In this document: piece by piece, positions 1-8,200 of the stretch
How positions within the stretch are numbered: the first letter of the stretch is position 1
Layout: the number at the start of each line of letters is the position of its first letter
Position numbers and translations under genes: made by a program
The notes under the pieces: model-generated
What the model was told of the DNA's origin: nothing
The model's input: the letters and a program-made list of their open reading frames with translations, nothing else
Databases searched by the model: none
Source: Discostella pseudostelligera
Taxonomy: Eukaryota > Bacillariophyta > Thalassiosirophyceae > Thalassiosirales > Thalassiosiraceae
DNA length: 12,699 bases
Reading direction: 5' to 3'
Assembly: GCA_036940085.1 (NCBI GenBank)
Contig: JALLBK010000851.1
Coordinates: 1-12,699 of the forward strand

Positions 1-234
1 GAAAGCATGCAACGTTATTGGATCTTGATGTTGCTGACAAGGTACTCCATTGGATGATCGAGTGGCGCAAGGTTATCAACAACGATCAAGTCTTTGTTGA
101 CATGATGCAGCTCTGCGGAAAGCATGCAACGTTATTGGATCTTGATGTTGCTGACGATGTATTCAACTGTATGCTTGAGCAGCGCGAGGATATCAACGAC
201 GACCTACTCTTTGTCAATTTGATGCAGCACTATG
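1..234 (+). repeat. 117-bp tandem repeat inside the left-edge coding region
   Basis: Two in-phase copies, 1-117 and 118-234, each encode 39 residues. The first 38 bases (gaaagcatgcaacg... through gttgctgac) are identical in both copies; the rest has diverged while keeping positions such as ATCAAC and ATGCAGC. The first copy starts exactly at the window edge, so more copies probably lie upstream. An identical head with a diverged tail suggests partial homogenisation or a recent unit duplication. Confidence 0.85.
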
Positions 235-524
235 AAATGTCTACATGGTTGAATCAACATCCTACCAGCGACGAGAAATGGACCAACAAACTACGAGATT
301 TGAAAGCATGGATTCGTCAACAAGATGCAACCTGGAACGGTAATGAGCCGTGGACTGGTATCATCGCCATTCCGAAGAGAGGTACCACTGCTAAGCTATT
401 TCAATGGATCACACGCCAACGTCGTTTTCTCAAGGTTGGAACATTGATTGCGGCAAGGATCAGTCAACTCGACGCAGTATGCACAAACGGGCGTGGCACT
501 AGAAGTAGTAAGACGACAATCTAA
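3..524 (+). CDS. C-terminal part of a PPR-like repeat protein with a helicase-associated-like segment (5' end outside window)
   Basis: The reading frame is open to the left edge and stops at TAA 522-524, so only the last 173 residues are seen and the true start lies outside. Residues 1 to about 80 hold two copies of a 39-residue unit (CGKHATLLDLDVAD, then a helix with a Met at its end, then INxD and FVxxMQ). This spacing resembles pentatricopeptide repeats in stramenopile proteins, although 39 is longer than the usual 35. Residues about 92-159 look like a helicase-associated domain: WTNKLRDLKAWI, then LFQWITRQRRF and ISQLDAV, matching that family's pattern of W..L..L, then W...QR...G.L...R...LD. 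The expected GF.W after LDA is replaced by CTNGRG, so the domain is degenerate or cut short. Role unknown. PPR proteins usually bind organellar RNA, but that is not shown here. The frame and repeat are seen directly; the family names are inferred from pattern memory. Confidence 0.55.
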   Translation, partial: KHATLLDLDVADKVLHWMIEWRKVINNDQVFVDMMQLCGKHATLLDLDVADDVFNCMLEQREDINDDLLFVNLMQHYEMSTWLNQHPTSDEKWTNKLRDLKAWIRQQDATWNGNEPWTGIIAIPKRGTTAKLFQWITRQRRFLKVGTLIAARISQLDAVCTNGRGTRSSKTTI

Positions 525-789
525 CATCAATTAGAAGGTTAGTAGCTCCATCTTCCATCATGCTCATCACTCATGAAGTACTACCCTTTGGCAACATTGT
601 CATTCTGCAGATATGAATATAATTAAGTATTGAGAGGATTGTCTCTGCGGCTACCTAGGGAGGTGCATTCAGCGGGAGAACTGGCAAGAATTCAGTTGTT
701 TGGTAGAATCTAGGATCCAAAGCACCACATCCAAACTGGAACTCAGTCGTTGCCTTCGTCCGTCTTCTGCTTATTTTCCTTGCATATTG

Positions 790-3700
790 TCATGAGTTCT
801 GAGTCGAAGCGAATCGTCTAGACAGGCTGTACGATCTTGCTGCCGAGATTTTCTGTGCGAAGAGTTCATCATCTTGTTCAGCCTCATCGTCCGATTCAGC
901 AATGGAAGTTAGTGCTCTCATTGGTGAGAATGATACAGATCGTTTCCGAGAGCGACTTCTATTCCTACCGAGTCGAGTTGGTAAATCGAATGTCAAACGG
1001 CTTTGCGTAGGGGGGCATGAAATGCCTCGGGTTATTTCTCCATTGGTAGATGACTCTGTGCCAGTGAGATTATTGGATACATCTCCTTCTTGCTCACGCT
1101 GATATGCCCTTCCTTCCCTCTCTCCAGAAGAGCCTCTCTCACTTGGTTTCGGTGCTGGTTTTAGCTTAGTCCCCTTCAGCGGCCGAACGTGGGTACCCCA
1201 ATACTTCTTTGCATAAGATTTGGATGCATGACGATTGTCCACCGTAAATCTAATGGCAGACTTTCCTTCTTCAGTTTCCTCTAGAGATTTGACGACTGCA
1301 TACGTCCATTTGCCATCTGAACGACGAATGAAACTTAGAAAATGAAAAGAGATTTGACGTTAGGTAATCATCATCTTCTGGAGGAAGCATGGCATGGACA
1401 TAAGAATTCAACTTACGCGCCATCACCGAATCGTAACTGCTCAATTATCAAAACAGCTTCCTCTTTGTCAATTATCATATCTCGGCGCTTGCCTGCATCA
1501 CCAATTTTGTACTCTGGTGGGGGCGGAGATGGCGAAGCTGCTTTAGGACACGGTGGCGGTGGAGGTTCTGGAATCACTCTTTCTCTGGATCTAGATCTGG
1601 ACCTCGAGCGGTCTCGGCTTTTGGCAGCAATATTTGCCATGGAGGATGACAAATCATCTTCCCCATCTTCTTCGGCATCGCCGTCCTCCGCTTCATTTTC
1701 ACTATCAGAGTATGGACCAATTTCACGAAGGAAGTCACCCTCACCCCAATAACCCTTCATTATTTCTCCGGTATCATACACAAGCAATCCTTTGCCATGA
1801 GGTTTGTACTCCTCGTTCACTGATCCTGTATACATTCCAGACTCGCCTAATTGACCCGTAAATGGCAAATTGTTGACATGAAATGTCTTTGCATTTTCAA
1901 TGCTGGGTTTGTCGGGGATAATAGCATGCACTGGAGGCAATACTTCACGGTTTGATTTCGACGCTTGCAATTCAGTAAGGTCGATTTTCAGGCTGCCATA
2001 ATTAGCAATGCGTTGCAACGGAGAATTGGGTGCAAAAGATTGTTCTGCTGGCGTTGATAATGACTCTGGAGATGCAGGTACTTCTGGGATTGGTGCGCCT
2101 TCCTTTTGGGAAGCCTCCTTCTCGTCGTCATCATCGGATCCATCAACTCTTTCAGAGTCTATTTTGATACTCTCTTCTGACTTTGTCCTATTGGCATCCT
2201 CATCAATTGACTTAGCCGAATTAGAACTGCATATCGAAGCCATGCTATTATTACGTTCTGCAGTCATTTCCTCTACAGAGCTTGATTTTTCGATCACACT
2301 CTCACAACTACTGTAGTTTTTGGTATCAACAGGATCGTCATCGATGTTGTTATTGTCAATGCCGCAGCTACTTGTACTGTGACGTTTCGACAGGGAAACA
2401 TCATCCTGTATCGATTGTATCAGGTCCTCGACGGAGAGGGGACCGACAGTTGAGCTCAAACTAGTAGCCACCGAGATAAAACTGGTAGTCACGGAAGGTA
2501 AACTACTTGCCAAGATTTTTTCATCCGCCCCCGTTGAATCCGATCGTTGCTTAAGACTTGGAGGAGGAATAGTGGGACGTGTTGGTCTATATTTTGTTGC
2601 CTGCTGCGATGCAGAATCGCGCACCGGTCTCTTAATCAAGTTATCCTGTTGCTGAATCTTCGCCGGCTCATAATTCCCCCGTCGATTGTCAACGTCGGGT
2701 CTGCTCCCCGTAGAATTAGTAGGGATGCTGCTGCCATCTCCACGTGGTGCAGGTCGTTGTCGTCGCCCCTGTTTGTCCCTATTTCCTTCTTCAGAACTGA
2801 TAGGATCCTTCTTCTCCACATTATCGGAGGAATCCAAGAACGGCAATGGCATTCTGTCCCATTGATATGCTACGGCAAGTGGCATTCTATCCCATTGGTA
2901 GGATACATCGGAGCCATATCTTGCAGTGTTGCTGCTATTGCTGTTGTTATTGTTCGTTGCGCCAACCCCACTATTCTTCATGCTACCCATTGCAATCTTG
3001 AACCGGTTCCCACCCGCCTCAATCGGATCCATGCGAGATTGAGGAGGACGCGCATTATAACTCTGACTATTGTTGGTTGCCGCCATCCCTCCCTCCTCCC
3101 TCCTGGAACGTGCTCGTCCTATATCATTGGGCATTGCGGAGGAGTCCTCCGCAGGATATCGTCTAGTACTACCACCATCTCCCGTCGGTAAGATTGGTTG
3201 ATCAGGTGGATAATGCTGTTGCTTATCCTGAGTGGTGGTGTATTTGCGCGATGAAGATGGTTGCATTAACTGTGATGACTCGGATACATTCTTCTTGTTA
3301 CTCTTTGCCGACACAATCTCGTCCCTTTGCGATGAGTACAATTTCCCTCCCCTGCCCGAAACCGACGGTGGCGCCGGCTGATATACGGGTTGGCTCGATT
3401 TAGTCTGCGCTATCTTACTAGATGCAGAAACTGTAGCAGTTGCTGTGGAAGCAGTAGTACTATCCTCGGCACTGCTTTTCATTCCCTGCGGTCGAACGAC
3501 CGCGGCAGTCCAATTCTTCTTGATTTTGTTTCCAAGCCGACGAGCCCCGCCTTTGATCGCACCGAGGTGATGATGCGAAGCTGGTGCCGATCGTTCACCA
3601 CTCGAAGAAGACGACGACGACGACGACGATGAGGACGAGTTGCTACTACTGGAACTACTGGCATCGTCGTCCCCTCCACCATCTGTGCCTTCTTGCAAAT

Positions 3701-4181
3701 TGCAATAACTCGAACTAAGACGTCCCGACGACCGAACCCAACCCTCCATATCATAACTCGAATTTTTCAACCTTGTCAAGGATACCTCAGATCCATCCAA
3801 GTCAGTATTGTCATCATTCAAACCAAGATTTTTGGTTGTGGTGGTGGATCGAAATGTGGAGGAGGCGGAGGATCCACCATCAATGCCAGAAACTCCGCCC
3901 ATGGAAACACCACTAACAGCACTACCAATCCCACCACTACTATTCCCGATGAGACCCATGTCTTCCTCCTCACATTCGGGACATGCCGGTAATACATCTT
4001 TCCAGCCACCCATGACACCCAGTATTGCCTTTTTGCGTAAGATGACATGTGGATGGAAGAGACACCGCCCCTTGTCATCACAGACGTGCATGACGGCTCG
4101 TCCTCGTCCTCCTACTCCGACTACTGCCCCCACGTTGGGTGAAGGCAATGGCAACGATGGAATATTCTGCGGTTGTTGTTT

Positions 4182-4236
<55 letters not shown>

Positions 4237-4730
4237 AGTTGCAACTGTTGTTGTTGCTGCTGCTGCTGTTGTGGTGGTTTCTGTTGTACTTGTTTCTGTA
4301 GTTGTTGCTGCTGCAACGCCCTTCGTCGCGAAAAAGGAGACGTCTCTTCATTCAGATCAAAAGGCTGTTCCATCATCCCAGGGGGTGTCGCCGTCGACAG
4401 CGCGCCCGATGAGTCATTGAAGGATCTCCTGTCCATACTCCTGCCATTCGAAGATTTATTATTATCGATGCCGCTGCTGCTGTTGTAGCGACTATCTTCC
4501 ATAATGGGTGAAATTCGTTCACTCTCATCAGAGATATCAAGTCGTTGTCGAAGTCGTTGTGATGTTACGGAGGTGGATGCCGTGGATATGGACGACGAGC
4601 TAATGGAGGGTGTATCTCGCGACGTCGACGTCAACGACGCAGCCGAGCTCATAGTCATGGCAGCGTCATTTCCATTTCCCCCTCCGCCTACAACGCCGCC
4701 TACACGTGCCACTGCACCGAAAGTGCCCAT
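790..4730 (-). CDS. Paralog A: Cys/His motif, MORN-like unit and WTYA-core domain protein (two exons)
   Basis: Two exons, 4730-1417 and 1333-790, joined across an 83-nt intron, give 1285 residues. ATG 4728-4730 is the first in-frame ATG; the longer open frame back to 4766 begins only with TTG. Modules: a Gln-rich tract (about 140-187); a Cys/His motif at 217-253 (C217, C223, H226, H228, GGWK 241-244, C250, C253); a disordered Ser/Asn/Pro-rich linker of about 700 residues; a MORN-like unit at about 958-1000 (YTGSVNEEY, PHGKG, YDTG); an SR-dipeptide and proline tract (about 1035-1070); and a C-terminal domain at 1073-1157 (YKIGD, DMIID, RFGDGAF, WTY at 1114-1116, W1150, VRPL). The tail repeats RSRSRKR. 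Splicing is supported because the joined frame reads GDGAFIRRSDGKWTYAV, matching paralog B across the junction. The six Cys/His residues suggest zinc binding. No enzyme motif is visible. A nuclear or scaffold role is inferred only from SR tracts and disorder. The modules resemble ones I associate with diatom hypothetical proteins. Confidence 0.85.
1334..1416 (-). other. Intron of paralog A (83 nt)
   Basis: The donor GTAAGT lies at 1416-1411 and the acceptor TCTAAG ends at 1334, after a T-rich stretch; a CTAAC branch-point-like element lies upstream of it. The first exon ends in a two-base GC completed by T, giving Ala1105. Unspliced, the frame stops at the TAA inside the donor. Removal restores alignment with the intronless paralog B exactly at this site. 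Confidence 0.9.
2835..2900 (-). repeat. 33-bp tandem duplication encoding YQWDRMPL twice
   Basis: Two adjacent 33-nt units, 2900-2868 and 2867-2835, encode YQWDRMPLAVA then YQWDRMPLPFL, starting at Tyr611 and Tyr622. They differ at several third positions (GATAGAATGCCA against GACAGAATGCCA), so the peptide has been kept while silent sites changed. This aromatic, ordered-looking peptide stands out within a disordered linker. Confidence 0.85.
3610..3630 (-). repeat. TCG trinucleotide tract inside a polyserine segment
   Basis: Seven near-perfect GAC-type units on the plus strand are read as TCG/TCx serine codons in paralog A. The flanking 3601-3668 also encodes almost only Ser with mixed AGT, TCG and TCC codons, giving a polyserine stretch of about 20 residues with one Asn. 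It lies in the disordered linker after the Cys/His motif. Confidence 0.85.
4182..4236 (-). repeat. CAA trinucleotide microsatellite encoding polyglutamine
   Basis: About 18 uninterrupted TTG units on the plus strand are read as CAA (Gln) in paralog A. They sit in a wider Gln-rich segment (about 4170-4315) where CAG and CAA mix with Leu and Lys codons. The pure CAA core next to mixed codons suggests recent slippage expansion, and length may vary between strains or alleles. Read in other frames the same DNA gives long Val, Cys or Asn runs, which are artefacts. Confidence 0.9.
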
Positions 4731-5259
4731 TTTGGAATAAATACTAGTGGCAGTAGGTCTTGACAAGGCTTTACTGCCTGTTTGTCATACCACTACAGCA
4801 TGGGGAAGGGTGACATTTGACATGCCGCGCCAGCTCTGTCATGGTCAATTCATGGCAATGGCACATCGTATTCATTTGACACGTCGTGTTGTTTCCTCGC
4901 GATCTTCGACTTCTCTTGTTGATTGTTGCCCTTGGAGCTCGATTGTGTTCTTCGGGTTCCCTATGTCGCCCATTCCAAACTCTGCTTGAGGTTGATGTTG
5001 AAGATGAAGATTTTTGAAGCGGGCTTTTCGAGAAAATCAATAGGCTGTATCGTGACAGAAGCCTTATGTATATTTGTCCTTTAATTGAGATTCATATCTT
5101 GTACCTGACCTGACAGACTTCTCAAGCAGGCCAAGCTCAACGAGCCACAACATTCCACCAATATCAGAGGAGGCGGAGCGCGGAGAGAGAATAATATGGT
5201 AAGAGAATGAACGTAGATGATTATTTTGACTGATACGCGATATGCATTTTATGCTTTGA
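4731..5259. other. Intergenic region between paralogs A and B
   Basis: This stretch of 529 bases separates the end of paralog B from the start of paralog A on the same strand, so it must hold B's 3' untranslated region and A's promoter and leader. The open frames in it are short and resemble nothing I know. I see no clear TATA box, TCCCGCC element or repeat here. Confidence 0.6.
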
Positions 5260-8200
5260 TTATGGATCAATGCCTCGAAGTCGATACCCTGATCCAGACG
5301 CAGTCTCCCACACATCATTCACCTGTCCATCAACATTCTCTTCACTAACGCTCATGTCGCTACTCAACAGGTTCGGGAAGGAGGTGTTCAGACTCCTTTG
5401 GCGACTCTTGGATCTACTCCTTGATCGAGACGGTATTTTCATTCTGGCCGTGGTTAGATTCTGCGAGGAACGTTGTGGTAGCCTCCCGCTCCGCGTGTCG
5501 TTGATCAATAGGGGTGCACTTCGTGCGCTTGAAATACTAACATCCGAATCTTGGCGCATGAAGTTTCCCGCAACGGAGTTCGATCCACTCTGACTATCCA
5601 AGAAGTCACCCAAAGTCGACAAGGACTTGTTGAGGCTGGTGGCAGCGGCAGAAGATGCACTCTCCTGATGTAGTTGTGAAGAATCACCATCATTCGCCGA
5701 CCGAGGCGGTTCACGAATGGGACGGACAAATCCACCCCACTGCGACATCGGGAACTCCTTCGTCGATCCGCGAATGTTCACTTTGAATTTGATGGCAGCA
5801 TTGTCTCCATGTGTCCTACTCTTGGCCACGGCATAGGTCCACCGTCCATCTGTCCTGCAAACGAATGCTGCATCCCCAGGTCGGAATTCAGCAATCAAGG
5901 CAGCCGTAACCTTTTTGGTATCAATTATCATATCTTCGGTACGGCCTGTATCACCAATAGTGTACTTGGGTAGTACCTTAGCGGGTACGGCGGCGGGAGT
6001 GTGTTCGTTCTTTGGTGCCTCAACCTCCGTCGCAGCGATTTGGGCACGAGATGCGGAATCTTCCGTGTCGAGTACGCCATTGTACCAAATGCCGGCGGAA
6101 ATTAACCCACGATCGTAGATCATAACACCCTGACCGTTGGGTAGGTACTGCTCGTTCACCGCACCAGTGTATCGACCTGAGTTGCCATTGTAATCGATCC
6201 AGGGCAGACCATTCACTCGTTTTGGATTTGACTCTTTGTGTGAGACAATTGAATCTGTGGAGGGCTCCGGTGGTGTTTCTGCGGGTAGTGGTGGTGGAGG
6301 TGGATCTTGTTTGCAATTTTCGACTTTGTTGCTGCTCGCTGCTTGCTCATGATCAATCAGTTGATCGTTGCTAGTAACTGGTGTGACCTTGTCCAGAACA
6401 TCATCCGACGGTGTAATCAATCCTTCTTGTTTTGGTTCTTCTTGTTGCTTCTCCCTATCCTTGGTATGATTTCGACTCTTCACCTTCTCAGATAATGGCG
6501 TAAATTCTACATCGCCTACATCCTTTCCAATAATAGGATCGGCGCGATGGCGATGGGTACTCTGATGCCTCTCTTTTTCCCTTTTGCTTTTGCGCTTATT
6601 TTTTTCTTCCTCTTTCTTCTGCTGCAGCTGAATCCTTGTCAAATTTTCCTGGTTCTTCTTCAGTTGCTCCAAGACACAATCCGGGCAATATTGCAGTAGT
6701 ACTTTCCATCCTCCGAACATTTTTGGCTTTAGTAGACGGATGTGTGGATGTACTTGACAGCGACCGCGTTCGTCACAAAATTGCGGACCCCGCATTGAAC
6801 CATTTGCTTTGGCTGCCAAGTAATCCGATGTTACGCCTTCATGTGATGTGATGTGTCGATGTCCGGGTGAATGGAGCGAACTCTCGTGGTTCACGAGATG
6901 ATAACTTTTGTCATCATCGACTGCAGCATTGACCTGTCCTTCAGGCGGACTCTGTTGATTTACAACCTTGGGAATTTCGACGTCGGGTGACTTGAGGGAA
7001 ACAATACCACAGCCCTCATGATCTACGTTGGCAATTGGTGAGTGACCTCCATTGCTACCCCAGCCCTCATGCGAACTATTTGACCGTTTCACTGGGTTAA
7101 ATAAGCGACTGATGACACTCCTTCCACTCTCAGACCGTTCACTTCGCTGATCGTGATGCTGCCTGTTTCTGTCCAACATGCTAAGATGGGTCAACCGATG
7201 ACCCAGTGATGATTGTGCAGGAGACATTGGCAGAGGTGACTGGGGTGGAAGGTGTGGCCCAGCATTGACATGAAGATCATTAACGAGAGTTGACACATTG
7301 TCGTTCCCCTCCGCACCAACTGTTTTATCTGGACTCTCTGATTCCGCACCTGCTGTAGTTGGCTCAGTTTCTGCGCGTGCCCTCGTCCCTTTCAACTTCG
7401 CATGGTGCCGTTCATTACGCAATAATGTTTGCATGTGAACGATGGAAGAATCATTCAGCTCATCCACAGACCACCGCCTGCATTCGGTACTAAATGGTAG
7501 TGACATAGAATCCGATTGCTTCAGTAATTCCGCTGCTTTAATCTTTGGTGATGATTGACTTTGATCGGCACGTTGACTCTCAGCCGATGATCTGCAACCT
7601 TCTCCAGGGCTGCTAGCAATAGGTGACAGCATAGTAGAAGATGTAGACATTCTCAAGTATGATGGAGAGTGATATCGAATCTTGTGTTTGCTACGGTGCG
7701 ACGATGATGGCTTTCTCTCGTATTCATCCACATGATGTGACGAAGAAACTGCTCGACCGTGTCTACTTTTCACCTTGCCAGACCCACTGTCGTTTCTAGC
7801 CCTCCCAGCGCTTTGACCACGACGACTATAACTGGGCTCATTAGGATTGAACCCCGAGTCGCTGATACCTGATTCCACAGGCGAATGTTGCTGCATTGTA
7901 GATGACATCAATGCTGGTGATGATGATGAAAATGCTTCAATGAGTGCCTTCGAACTTTGAGTTGTCGCTTCCGTTTCGGCGGTGTGATCTGTGCTGATTT
8001 GTGCATCTCGTCTTCTATCTGAACGACGACTGCTATGTCTTCTGCTGTTGCTGAGAGTGGACGATGGCTGTTTGCTACTACTTCTCTCCCCCTCGTGCAC
8101 TGGATGCTGCTGATGCACATTCTTTGTCTTGAGAGAACGTTGGGCGGGTTCATTGTGGACTTTTGATGAGTTTTTGGACGTCGAGACGGGACGGTATTGT

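Noticed and set aside
4121..4420. PolyAsn and polyVal open frames over the microsatellite
   Set aside because: Artefacts of the same triplet repeat read in other frames; no protein-like sequence around them.
3808..4488. 226-codon plus-strand frame with a long polycysteine run
   Set aside because: It is antisense to paralog A and the Cys run comes from reading the CAA/TTG microsatellite in another frame. Paralog A has conserved modules in its own frame.
4731..4766. N-terminal extension of paralog A starting at TTG 4766
   Set aside because: There is no ATG in this stretch; the first in-frame ATG is at 4730 with an acceptable AAAATGG context.
5064..5318. 84-codon minus-strand frame at the 3' end of paralog B
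   Set aside because: Overlaps B's coding end in another frame and has no domain; likely chance.
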